Counted from the first letter of the stretch, positions 1-7,339 are shown. The stretch: 11,262 bases of DNA from Thiotrichales bacterium (GCA_014763835.1 JACXUQ010000018.1:1-11262); one strand, 5' to 3'. Numbers and translations are program-made. Notes: a model not told the origin generated them from the letters alone.

Positions 1-813
1 CAAGAGATTGCGTTGATGCGTGAGGCGGCGCGTATTTCGGTGCAAGGTCATCTGGCGGCGATGCGTCATGCGGCTGACGGACGCTACGAATATCAGGTGC
101 AGGCCGAACTGGAAGCCGAATTTATGCGCCAAGGGGCGCAGAAGGTGGCCTTTAATTCGATTGTGGCCAGCGGCGATAACGCCTGCATTTTGCACTATAC
201 CGAAAACAGCGATTTGATGGGAGAGCATCAGTTACTGTTGGTGGATGCCGGTGCCGAATTCAAAGGCTATGCCGGCGATATTACCAATACTTTTCCGGTC
301 GGCGGGCGTTTCAGCGAGGCGCAGTTGCAGCTTTATACATTGGTGCTGAAGGCGCAGCAGGCGGCGGTGGCGATGGTCGCGCCCGGCGTGCCTTACGATC
401 AATTGCATGAGAAGGTCGCGGATATTCTGACGCGCGGTTTGATCAAACTCGGTATTTTGCAGGGCAAGCCGGCGCAGTTGATTAAATCGCAGGCCTATAA
501 ACGCTTTTTTATGCATGGCACCGGCCACTGGCTCGGCATGGATGTGCATGATGTCGGCCAATACAAAATCAACGGCCAGTGGCGCGAGTTGCAACCTGGT
601 ATGGTGGTGACCATCGAGCCCGGGCTCTATATTCCTGCCGAGGCGGAAGATGTCGATCCGCAGTGGTGGGGCATCGGCATCCGTATTGAAGACGATGTGC
701 TGGTGACGGAAACCGGGCATGAAGTGCTGACGCAAGGCCTGCCGCGCAGTGTCAAAGAGATTGAAGCCTGGATGCAGGAAAATAATGTTTATCTCCAAAA
801 GACCGACAGTTAA
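1..813 (+). CDS. pepP: Xaa-Pro aminopeptidase (aminopeptidase P), 5'-truncated by window edge
   Basis: Cytoplasmic metallopeptidase that removes an N-terminal residue preceding proline. Only the catalytic 'pita-bread' (M24) domain is present: the frame is open from base 1 and the N-terminal creatinase-like domain lies outside the window. All five expected dinuclear metal ligands are visible in order: Asp in LLLVDAG, Asp in GYAGDITNTFP, His in MHGTGHWLGMDVHDVG, Glu in VTIEPGLYI, and Glu in GIGIRIEDDVLVTETG. HILHYTEN-type substrate-pocket sequence (CILHYTENS) is also present. The C-terminus ends in the usual short tail after the EIEAWM segment. The stop codon is 16 bases before ubiH, and pepP-ubiH-ubiI is a known gammaproteobacterial gene order, so co-transcription is likely. 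There is an in-frame ATG at base 16, but it sits inside the conserved domain and is not the real start. Confidence 0.95.
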   Translation, partial: QEIALMREAARISVQGHLAAMRHAADGRYEYQVQAELEAEFMRQGAQKVAFNSIVASGDNACILHYTENSDLMGEHQLLLVDAGAEFKGYAGDITNTFPVGGRFSEAQLQLYTLVLKAQQAAVAMVAPGVPYDQLHEKVADILTRGLIKLGILQGKPAQLIKSQAYKRFFMHGTGHWLGMDVHDVGQYKINGQWRELQPGMVVTIEPGLYIPAEAEDVDPQWWGIGIRIEDDVLVTETGHEVLTQGLPRSVKEIEAWMQENNVYLQKTDS

Positions 814-829
814 TTCAGAGTGGTGAAGC

Positions 830-2038
830 ATGCAAAACGACGGCTTGCAAACAGATGTATTTATTGCCGGCGGCGGTCCGGTGGGGTTGATGTTGGCGCT
901 GGGCCTGGCACAAAAGGGTTTTAAGGTCGCCATGGCTGAGCCAGTGCCGTTGTCCAACGCACCGGAGCAAGCCAAGAACTCGTTTGACGGCCGTGTATTG
1001 GCGCTTTCCTATGGTTCCAGAAAGATATTGGAAACTCTGGGGGTGTGGGAGGCATTAAGTGTCTTTGTAACGCCGATTAAGCATGTGCATGTCTCGCAAA
1101 AAGGCTATCTGGGATTAACTTTGTTGCATGCCGATGAGGCCGGTGTGCCGGCGCTGGGTTACAGTGTGCAGTCGAGCGATCTGGGCAAAGTGCTGTGGCA
1201 GGCGGTACAGGGTTTTGCCAATATTCACATGTTATGTCCGGCGCGTCTGGTGGATTTTTCGCAGGATACGCGGCAGGTGGTTGCCAAAGTGCAGACCGCT
1301 GAGAATGAGGTGACGGTGCAAAGCCGATTGATTGTCGGCGCCGACGGTACCGATTCGCAGGTCAGAAAGGTGTTGGGTCTGGAGATGGAACAGAAGTCCT
1401 ATCACGCTTACGGTGTGATTGCGCAGATCGCAACGCGCGAACATCCGCAGGGCTGGTCTTTTGAGCGTTTCACTGAAGACGGTCCCGTGGCGCTACTGCC
1501 GATGCAGGGGCACAGCCACAAGGCGGTGCTGGTCTGTCCTGAGGAGCAGTTGGACAGCGTGATGGCATTGGATGATGCCGCCTTTATGGATTTGTTTGCC
1601 GCTAAAATGGGTGAACGCCTCGGCGGTTTTTGTGAAGTCAGTCCGCGCGTGGCCTATCCGCTCAAAGAGACTTATGTGCCGCAGATGTCGCAGGGGCGTG
1701 CTTTATTGATGGGCAACGCCTCGCATACTCAGCACCCGGTGGCGGCACAGGGCTTGAATCTGGGTATCCGCGATATCGGTGAGTTTTTGCAGGGGTTGGA
1801 TGCCGGTCAGGATCCGGGGGAGATCAATTATTTGCAAACTTACGCCAGCGCGCGTGCCGAAGATCATGAAAAAGTCATGGGGTTGACAGACAGTTTGATT
1901 CAGGTGTTTCAGCATCATTCGCCTATTGTCGGGCACTTGCGCGGACTCGGTTTGATGGCGCTGCAGGCCATGCCGGGCCTGAAAAGACGTTTTGCCCGTT
2001 TTGCAATGGGGGGAGCGGCAAGAGGAGTGCAGCGATGA
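830..2038 (+). CDS. ubiH: 2-octaprenyl-6-methoxyphenol hydroxylase (FAD monooxygenase, ubiquinone biosynthesis)
   Basis: Flavoprotein monooxygenase of 402 residues, the usual family length. In known UbiH proteins it hydroxylates C1 of the prenylated phenol ring during aerobic ubiquinone synthesis, in a peripheral Ubi complex. An N-terminal Rossmann dinucleotide fold shows FIAGGGPVGL at residues 11-20. The FDGRVLALSYGS stretch matches the UbiH substrate/FAD region, the DG motif is GADGTDSQVRK (about 169-179), and the second FAD motif is GNASHTQHPVAAQGLNLG (about 295-312). Asn instead of Asp after Gly in that motif is also seen in E. coli UbiH and separates it from UbiI/UbiF. The AAQG where most relatives have AGQG is unusual. 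The ATG at 830 has only a weak GGTGA ribosome site just upstream, so it may depend on translation through pepP. The stop codon overlaps the next start (ATGA). Confidence 0.93.
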   Translation: MQNDGLQTDVFIAGGGPVGLMLALGLAQKGFKVAMAEPVPLSNAPEQAKNSFDGRVLALSYGSRKILETLGVWEALSVFVTPIKHVHVSQKGYLGLTLLHADEAGVPALGYSVQSSDLGKVLWQAVQGFANIHMLCPARLVDFSQDTRQVVAKVQTAENEVTVQSRLIVGADGTDSQVRKVLGLEMEQKSYHAYGVIAQIATREHPQGWSFERFTEDGPVALLPMQGHSHKAVLVCPEEQLDSVMALDDAAFMDLFAAKMGERLGGFCEVSPRVAYPLKETYVPQMSQGRALLMGNASHTQHPVAAQGLNLGIRDIGEFLQGLDAGQDPGEINYLQTYASARAEDHEKVMGLTDSLIQVFQHHSPIVGHLRGLGLMALQAMPGLKRRFARFAMGGAARGVQR

Positions 2039-3297
2039 CAACACAAACGGCTTTTCATCTCGCCGAAAATCCGCAGGAAACGCTGTGGGATGTCGTGGTA
2101 GTTGGCGGCGGCATGGTCGGTGCCGCGCTGGCGTTGGGATTGGGCAAGCAAGGTTTTGAGGTGCTGCTGCTGGAACAGCAGGCGCCGCAGGTGGAATGGC
2201 GGCCGAACTCCCCTTATCAAACCCGCGTGAGCGCACTGACGCGCGCGTCGGAAAATATTTTGCGCAATCTGGGGGCGTGGCAAGGCATCGTATCAAGACG
2301 CTATCACCCTTTTGTCGCCATGCATGTCTGGGATGAGGTCACGGCAGGCGAGGTGCATTTTTCCGCGCAGGAGTTGGATGAGTCCAATTTAGGGTACACG
2401 GTAGAAAACGAAATTATCCAGGCGGCTTTGTGGGAGCAGCTTGCGGCTTGTTCCAAGGTAAGGGTATTGTTTGGCGCCAAGCTCAGAAATTTGACGTTGG
2501 AAACTGAGCAGGCCGGGTTGGAGCTGGAAGATGTTGGAACAATTCAAGCACGTTTAATTGTCGGTGCCGACGGTGCCAATTCGCAAATCAGACAGTTGGC
2601 GTCGATTGGTCTGGATACACACGACTATGAACAGTGTGCAGTGGTGGGGTGTGTCAAAACCGAATTGTCGCATGAGGATACCTGCTGGCAGCGCTACCGC
2701 AAGGAGGGGCCGTTTGCCTATCTGGCGATGGATGACAATATCAGCTCAATCGCCTGGTATTTGCCGCTAGAGAAGATGCGCTGGGCGCTCGCTTTGTCGG
2801 ATGAAGATTTTGCGCGCGAACTGGGTGTGGCCTCTGATTGGAAGTTAGGACGCGTCATTGAGGTGGCCGAACGCGCTGCATTTCCGCTGGTCAGGCGTCA
2901 TGCCGAACATTACGTCAAGCCCGCTTTGGCATTGGTCGGCGATGCTGCGCATACCATTCATCCGCAGGCCGGTCAGGGGGTGAATCTCGGATTGCTGGAT
3001 GTGGCGGCCCTGATCGATGTGTTGACAGAGGCCAGAGAGCAAGGCAAGCCGATTGGACGGCTATCGGTGTTGCGCCGTTACGAGAGATGGCGCCGCGGCG
3101 ACAATGCGATTGTGCAACGTTCAATGGAAGGCTTTGGCTGGCTGTTCAAACAGGATGTGTCGCTGAAAACCGTTTTCAGACGCGGATTCCTGCCGTTGGC
3201 CAATCGCCTGACGCACATCAAAAACTGGTTGATGGCGCAGGCGTTAAACGGGCGTGACGCTTTGCCGCTGCTGGCGAAACGGCCGTTGGAAGACTAA
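2035..3297 (+). CDS. ubiI: UbiI/UbiF-type FAD-dependent ubiquinone ring hydroxylase
   Basis: Second FAD monooxygenase of the UbiH/UbiI/UbiF/COQ6 family, 420 residues. It begins with a Rossmann motif VVVVGGGMVGAALALG (residues 20-35), has the DG motif GADGANSQIRQ (about 177-187), and the canonical FAD motif GDAAHTIHPQAGQGVNLG (about 302-319). The order pepP-ubiH-this gene matches E. coli pepP-ubiH-ubiI and suggests the C5 hydroxylase. Parts of the protein resemble UbiI (GAWQGIVSRR, LRRYERWRR, EQGKPIG), while others resemble UbiF (LGYTVENEIIQAALWEQL, AFPLVRRHAEHYVKPALALVG, ALIDVL), so it may cover C5, C6 or both. The start is secure: AGGAG at 2023-2027 is seven bases from the ATG, inside the end of ubiH, with a four-base ATGA overlap implying translational coupling. 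The gene symbol is tentative; family membership is certain. Confidence 0.85.
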   Translation: MTTQTAFHLAENPQETLWDVVVVGGGMVGAALALGLGKQGFEVLLLEQQAPQVEWRPNSPYQTRVSALTRASENILRNLGAWQGIVSRRYHPFVAMHVWDEVTAGEVHFSAQELDESNLGYTVENEIIQAALWEQLAACSKVRVLFGAKLRNLTLETEQAGLELEDVGTIQARLIVGADGANSQIRQLASIGLDTHDYEQCAVVGCVKTELSHEDTCWQRYRKEGPFAYLAMDDNISSIAWYLPLEKMRWALALSDEDFARELGVASDWKLGRVIEVAERAAFPLVRRHAEHYVKPALALVGDAAHTIHPQAGQGVNLGLLDVAALIDVLTEAREQGKPIGRLSVLRRYERWRRGDNAIVQRSMEGFGWLFKQDVSLKTVFRRGFLPLANRLTHIKNWLMAQALNGRDALPLLAKRPLED

Positions 3298-3330
3298 GCG
3301 GTTTATCGTTACAAACTACAGCGAGAGAGT

Positions 3331-4152
3331 ATGGATTACAAGGTGTTGCTCGGCATCAGCGGCGTCAGTTACCGTGAGAATGCTAAAGCCAAGCGCATTG
3401 GCGCGCAGCTTGAGGTGCTGGTGCTGCTGGCGGTTTTTGCCGTTTTTGTGCAGTTGTTGCTGTTTTATTCGGGGTCTTCGATAAATACCTATTGGGTGTC
3501 GGTGATGGTTTGGCTGATCTTTACGGCTGAACTGGGGGTGAATCTCTATAACGTTACCGATCGCAGGCGCTATCTGCGTGAGAACTGGCTGAACGTGTTG
3601 ATTGTGGTGTTTGCGTGTCCGGTGATTGAGTGGAGCAGCGATTGGGTGGCGATTGTCCGCTCTCTCAGGCTGTTGATGTTTTTGCGCTTCTTTGCGCATT
3701 TTTACCGGGACGCCGAAGCGGTTCTGAAGCGACACCGTTTTGGGCAGATTCTGTTTGGCGCCGCGTTTCTGATTGTGGGGGCCGGCGGTGCCTTTGCCTA
3801 TCTGGAGGATCGTACATTTTCGGATGGTATTTGGTATGCCATTGTAACGGTGACAACAGTCGGCTATGGCGATGTGGTGCCGGCGACCGAAAACGGACGC
3901 CTGTTCGGGGTGTTTTTGATTATTTTCGGTGTGGTCCTGTTTTCATTGGTTACTGCCAATATTGCCGCTTTTTTGATCGGCAGCGGACAGCGTCAGCAGG
4001 AGCATGAGATTTTGAATTATGTGCGTTTGATGGAGGAGCGTCTGGAAAAGCAAACGCTTGAAAATCAAGAGCATGTTGAGAAGATCATTAAACATATGAC
4101 AAAAGAGATTCGCGAGCTGAAAGAACAGCTCGAAGAAGCTAAAACCAATTAA
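3331..4152 (+). CDS. Voltage-gated-type potassium channel with C-terminal coiled coil
   Basis: Predicted inner-membrane cation channel subunit of 273 residues. Hydrophobic segments in order: S1 about 28-47, S2 about 53-73, S3 about 88-103, an S4-like helix about 106-126 with Arg at 110, 113, 119 and 126, S5 about 135-158, a pore loop, and S6 about 190-216. The pore carries TVTTVGYGD at residues 173-181, the classic K+ selectivity filter, so potassium selectivity is well supported. After S6 the chain becomes charged and heptad-like (about 225-273, rich in Glu, Lys and Leu), most likely a tetramerising coiled coil. There is no RCK/TrkA-N nucleotide-binding domain, unlike Kch. The S4 is short on arginines compared with strongly voltage-sensing channels, so gating is uncertain. 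It starts 33 bases after the ubiI-like gene with a purine-rich GAGAGAG just before ATG and could be read as part of that operon. I cannot assign a gene name. Confidence 0.88.
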   Translation: MDYKVLLGISGVSYRENAKAKRIGAQLEVLVLLAVFAVFVQLLLFYSGSSINTYWVSVMVWLIFTAELGVNLYNVTDRRRYLRENWLNVLIVVFACPVIEWSSDWVAIVRSLRLLMFLRFFAHFYRDAEAVLKRHRFGQILFGAAFLIVGAGGAFAYLEDRTFSDGIWYAIVTVTTVGYGDVVPATENGRLFGVFLIIFGVVLFSLVTANIAAFLIGSGQRQQEHEILNYVRLMEERLEKQTLENQEHVEKIIKHMTKEIRELKEQLEEAKTN

Positions 4153-4242
4153 AACAAATGGTTATTTCGACCGGTTTGAATGGCTACGCAAAGAGTCGCA
4201 TTTAAGCTGCTTGGCGGCCGCTTTATGCAGTCATTAATATGT

Positions 4243-4271
4243 TTGACATTGGCCTATAAAAGGCCTATATT
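4243..4271 (+). promoter_or_regulatory. Predicted sigma70 promoter of the LysR-type gene
   Basis: TTGACA at 4243-4248 is a perfect -35 box, followed by a 17-base spacer and TATATT at 4266-4271 (five of six to TATAAT). Transcription would start near 4278, giving a leader of about 38 bases that contains AAAGGA ahead of the ATG at 4316. This is the best promoter match seen in the window. Start site not demonstrated. Confidence 0.8.
4251..4269 (+). repeat. 8-bp direct repeat GGCCTATA x2, 11-base period, inside promoter
   Basis: GGCCTATA occurs at 4251-4258 and again at 4262-4269, separated by AAA. The centre-to-centre distance is 11 bases, about one helical turn, and the second copy overlaps the -10 box of the predicted promoter. 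GGCC in each copy is itself a palindrome. This placement fits a repressor or autoregulatory site, but chance cannot be excluded for so short a repeat. Confidence 0.6.
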
Positions 4272-4315
4272 CTGAAAGCTTTAAAATATTTTATCGACCA
4301 TAAAGGAAATTTCGG

Positions 4316-5266
4316 ATGGCAGATAGACGTCTTCAGGTATTCCATACCGTTGCCAAAGTCATGAGTTTTACCAAAGCGGCTGAAACACTGCATATGACGC
4401 AGCCGGCGGTGACGTTTCAGGTAAAACAGCTGGAAGATTTTTTCAATACACGTCTGTTTGATCGTACCCACAATAAAATCACGTTGACCGAGGCAGGTAA
4501 GGTGGTTTATGACTACGCCGATCAGATTCTCGAACATTACGAGAAAATGAACAGTGAAGTGCGCGAGTTGACCGGTGAGGTGACCGGGAGTCTGGTAATC
4601 GGTGCAAGTACTACGATTGCCGAATATATGTTGCCGAGCCTGTTGGGCGCGTTTAAAAAGCAGTTCGAGGATGTCAACATCCGCCTGCAGGTGGGTAATA
4701 CCGATGCGATTGTCTCTATGGTCGAGAACAATATGATCGATTTGGGTTTGGTGGAAGCGCCGGTTCATAATAAAAACCTGGAAGTCGATGTCTGCCGTCT
4801 GGATGAGATGCAGCTGATTTGTCCGTTGGATCATCCTCTGGCGAAGCGCGACCGGGTTTCTGTCGAAGGGATTCGCAAGTACCCATATATTTCGCGTGAA
4901 GAGGGTTCCGGTTCACGTTCCGTTATCGATAACTACATCCGTGAGCAAGGGTTGAGCTACAACGATTTGAATGTCGTGATGGAACTGGGTAGTCCGGAAG
5001 CGATTAAGATGGCGGTTGAATCAGGCGTGGGTCTGGCCATTGTATCGCGCACAACGCTGTCAAAAGAGTTGCGTTTGAACACTCTGAAGGCGATTCCGCT
5101 CGATCCGCCGATTGTGCGTCCGTTCTCGCACGTGCGTCAGAAGCATAAGTTCCGTCATCGTGCGGTGGGTGAGTTGCTGGATTTTGCCATCAATTACTGC
5201 CGAGACAAGGCTTTGGAGCAAGGGTTTACCTTGCCGGAAGAGGTGATGAAAGAGCACGTTAAGTAA
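4316..5266 (+). CDS. LysR-type transcriptional regulator
   Basis: DNA-binding regulator of 316 residues, a normal LTTR length. The N-terminal winged helix-turn-helix covers about residues 1-62: RLQVFHTVAKVMSFTKAAE, then MTQPAVTFQVKQLE as recognition helix, then LFDRTHNKITLTEAG as the wing. A linker helix runs to about 88. The periplasmic-binding-protein-like effector domain begins at GSLVIGASTTI (about 91) and includes SREEGSGSR and ESGVGLAIVSR. The overall look is near the CysB/CbbR/YeiE side of the family, but the effector and targets cannot be read from sequence. The start is supported by AAGGA at 4303-4307, eight bases from the ATG, and by the promoter at 4243-4271. There is no divergently transcribed partner gene (the upstream channel gene points the same way), so the classic LysR layout gives no hint of target. 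A hairpin terminator follows. Confidence 0.93.
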   Translation: MADRRLQVFHTVAKVMSFTKAAETLHMTQPAVTFQVKQLEDFFNTRLFDRTHNKITLTEAGKVVYDYADQILEHYEKMNSEVRELTGEVTGSLVIGASTTIAEYMLPSLLGAFKKQFEDVNIRLQVGNTDAIVSMVENNMIDLGLVEAPVHNKNLEVDVCRLDEMQLICPLDHPLAKRDRVSVEGIRKYPYISREEGSGSRSVIDNYIREQGLSYNDLNVVMELGSPEAIKMAVESGVGLAIVSRTTLSKELRLNTLKAIPLDPPIVRPFSHVRQKHKFRHRAVGELLDFAINYCRDKALEQGFTLPEEVMKEHVK

Positions 5267-5289
5267 TCGTTAGCCGCTTAGCCATGTGT

Positions 5290-5316
5290 AAAAAAGGCCG
5301 CAAATGCGGCCTTTTT
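5290..5316. terminator. Bidirectional intrinsic terminator between convergent genes
   Basis: A perfect stem AAAAAGGCCGC (5291-5301) pairs with GCGGCCTTTTT (5306-5316) around an AAAT loop. The GC core has six pairs. T-runs exist on both sides (five Ts on the plus strand, six on the minus strand), so it can terminate both the LysR-type gene (stop at 5264-5266) and the minus-strand phoH-like gene (stop at 5336-5338). Confidence 0.9.
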
Positions 5317-5335
5317 GGTTTTTGCGGAAAGTGTC

Positions 5336-6745
5336 TTAGAGATTGTCTGATGCATACAAGGCCAAGCGTGAACGTTCGCCCTGCTGTAAAGTAATATGCG
5401 CGCTATGCGGCCAATTCTTAAAGCGGTCAACTACATAGGTCAGACCACTGGTGGTTTCCGACAGGTAAGGCGAGTCGATCTGGCCGATATTACCGATACA
5501 GACGATTTTGGTGCCGTTGCCGGCGCGCGTAATCAGGGTTTTCATCTGTTTGGAGGTCAGGTTCTGCGCCTCGTCGATGATGATGAATTTATTCTGGAAG
5601 GTGCGGCCGCGCATAAAGTTCATCGATTTGATCTTGATGCGCTTGCTGATGAGTTGTTGGGTGCTCTCCTTCTCCCAGTTGGTGGTGCTGCCTTCGGCGG
5701 AGGTGAGTACCTCCAGGTTGTCCATCAATGCCCCCATCCACGGTGTCATTTTCTCCTCTTCGGTACCGGGCAGGAAGCCGATGTCTTCGCCGATCGGAAT
5801 GGTGGCGCGGGTCATAATGATCTCGTTATAAATGTTCATGTCCAGAGTCTGCTCCAGTGCAGCCGCCAGCGCCAGCAGGGTTTTACCGGTACCCGCAATC
5901 CCCAGTAGCGAAACGAAATCGATTTCCGGGTCCATCAGGAAGTTTAGCGCCATATTCTGTTCCGGATTGCGTGCCTGGATGCCCCAGACGCCGTGGGAGC
6001 CGCGGCCAAAATCCTGCATATATTCGAGCGTGGCCTTGCCGTTTGCAACCGAACGGACAATCGCGCTGAAACCGGCTTCGTTTTCGCTGACTAAGCATTG
6101 GTTAGCGTGCCAGGTACAGTCTTTGCCAACATCCAGTTCATAGAAGGTACGGCTGCCGTCCTGCCATGATTTCATCTCCTTGCCGTGCTCTTCAAAAAAG
6201 TGTTCCGGCAGTTTTTCCCAGCCGGTGTAGAGCAGATCCACATCCTCAAGTGCGCGGTCGTTGAAGTAATCCTCGGAGTGCAGGCCAACGGCCGAGGATT
6301 TGATGCGCATATTGATGTCTTTGGTGACCAGGGTCACATTGCGCTTGGGGAAGCGCTCTTTCAGCGCCAGGCCGGTTTGCAGAATGTGGTTGTCGGCCTT
6401 GTGGCTGGGCAGGGAGATGGGGAGTTTTGCAAGCAGCGGTTCTGTTTCAAAAAACAACTTGCCCAGATGCAAGCGCTCTTTACCGTTACCCGGGTGAATG
6501 CGCTCCAACGGCAAGCCTTGTTTGATCTCTTCAAACGATGCGTCGCTGATGATCTGGTCGATCAGACGGTTGGTTTCACGCACGTTGCGGGACACTTCGG
6601 AAATCCCTTTTTTCGCGGTGTCCAATTCTTCCAGCACGGTCATGGAGATGAAGATGTCGTGTTCTTCAAAATTGAACAGTGCCATCGGGTCGTGCATAAG
6701 GACGTTGGTATCAAGGATAAACAGTTTGCGGCTTTCGTTTGTCAT
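5336..6745 (-). CDS. PIN domain-PhoH ATPase fusion protein (PhoH2/YlaK type)
   Basis: A 469-residue cytoplasmic protein joining an N-terminal PIN nuclease domain to a C-terminal PhoH P-loop ATPase/helicase-like domain. The PIN part begins KLFILDTNVLMHDP, with acidic residues at D12, E39/E40, and D118 or D143 (TKDINMRIKS) as probable metal ligands, so ribonuclease activity is plausible. The PhoH domain has Walker A GIAGTGKT (282-289), MNFMRGRTFQNKF before Walker B FIIIDEAQ (387-394), a GNIGQIDSPYL segment (418-428), and an arginine-bearing GERSRLA near the C-terminus. Characterised homologues of this two-domain type act as RNA helicase/RNases; the cellular role here is inferred. The ATG at 6745 has AAGGA eight bases upstream (6754-6758). 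It lies 93 bases downstream of the bcp stop on the same strand. I saw no clear promoter in that gap, so it may be co-transcribed with bcp. Confidence 0.93.
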   Translation of the reverse strand: MTNESRKLFILDTNVLMHDPMALFNFEEHDIFISMTVLEELDTAKKGISEVSRNVRETNRLIDQIISDASFEEIKQGLPLERIHPGNGKERLHLGKLFFETEPLLAKLPISLPSHKADNHILQTGLALKERFPKRNVTLVTKDINMRIKSSAVGLHSEDYFNDRALEDVDLLYTGWEKLPEHFFEEHGKEMKSWQDGSRTFYELDVGKDCTWHANQCLVSENEAGFSAIVRSVANGKATLEYMQDFGRGSHGVWGIQARNPEQNMALNFLMDPEIDFVSLLGIAGTGKTLLALAAALEQTLDMNIYNEIIMTRATIPIGEDIGFLPGTEEEKMTPWMGALMDNLEVLTSAEGSTTNWEKESTQQLISKRIKIKSMNFMRGRTFQNKFIIIDEAQNLTSKQMKTLITRAGNGTKIVCIGNIGQIDSPYLSETTSGLTYVVDRFKNWPHSAHITLQQGERSRLALYASDNL

Positions 6746-6838
6746 GGGTGGCTTCCTTGTATCGTGAGCACATCTTTAAAGTTTTGCGTGAATTCGACGC
6801 TAAAAATTCTCAACAGGCCGGGTTAAAGTCGGTGAGCT

Positions 6839-7309
6839 TTATTGGGGAAATGTTTTGAGTTTTTCCAATACCTCCTGTGCATGGTCTTTGACTTTGACCT
6901 GACGCCATTCCGCGACCAGTTCGCCCTGAGGGTTGATCAAAAAGGTGCTGCGCACGATGCCCATATACTCCTTGCCGAAGTTTTTCTTGAGCTGGTAGGT
7001 GCCAAACAGTTTGCATAGCACGGCATCAACATCAGAAATCAGATCAAATGCAAAGGCTTGTTTGTTTTTGAAGTTTTCATGGCGTTGCATGGAGTCCAGA
7101 GAGACGCCGAATATCTGCCCGTTCAGTTGTGCAAATTGGTCGTGTAGTGCAGAAAAGTCGCGGCCTTCGGTTGTGCAGCCGGGAGTGCTGTCTTTGGGGT
7201 AGAAATACAAAACGGTGTAATGATTGAGGAGGTCGTTTCGGGTGATGGTGCGATTGGAGGTGGCTGGAAGTGAGAAGTCTGGGATTTTTGCACCTATGAC
7301 AAGGCTCAT
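6839..7309 (-). CDS. bcp: Peroxiredoxin, Bcp/PrxQ family (thioredoxin-dependent thiol peroxidase)
   Basis: Thiol peroxidase of 156 residues, the usual size, reducing hydroperoxides with thioredoxin or a similar donor in the cytoplasm. The AhpC/TSA fold is evident: IGAKIPDFSLPA at the start, VLYFYPKDSTPGCTTE with peroxidatic Cys45, a GVSLDS strand, and RSTFLINPQGELV near the end. Many Bcp proteins have a resolving cysteine five residues after the first (as in E. coli Cys50). Here that position is Arg50 in TTEGRDF. The only other cysteine is Cys99 (AVLCKLFGTY), so resolution either uses Cys99 or an external thiol. The start is supported by AGGA at 7317-7320, seven bases from the ATG, and by a promoter match further upstream. 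It diverges from dapA and precedes the PIN-PhoH gene on the same strand. Confidence 0.93.
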   Translation of the reverse strand: MSLVIGAKIPDFSLPATSNRTITRNDLLNHYTVLYFYPKDSTPGCTTEGRDFSALHDQFAQLNGQIFGVSLDSMQRHENFKNKQAFAFDLISDVDAVLCKLFGTYQLKKNFGKEYMGIVRSTFLINPQGELVAEWRQVKVKDHAQEVLEKLKTFPQ

Positions 7310-7339
7310 AAGCTTTTCCTTTAACGTTGATTTGAGTCC

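Noticed and set aside
232..975. Minus-strand open frame of about 247 codons across the pepP-ubiH junction
   Set aside because: Antisense to two conserved genes, with low-complexity His/Arg/Gln composition and no domain or ribosome site.
4201..4230. Possible hairpin terminator after the potassium channel gene around GCGGCCGC (4214-4221)
   Set aside because: The best fold has a mismatch and a wobble pair and no T-run follows, so it does not qualify as an intrinsic terminator.
6185..6826. Plus-strand open frame of about 213 codons opposite the PIN-PhoH gene start
   Set aside because: It overlaps the conserved PIN domain in antisense and lacks a family motif. The minus-strand gene explains this stretch fully.
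6746..6838. Separate promoter for the PIN-PhoH gene
   Set aside because: On the minus strand a TTGAGA is present, but no acceptable -10 box lies 16-18 bases downstream of it.
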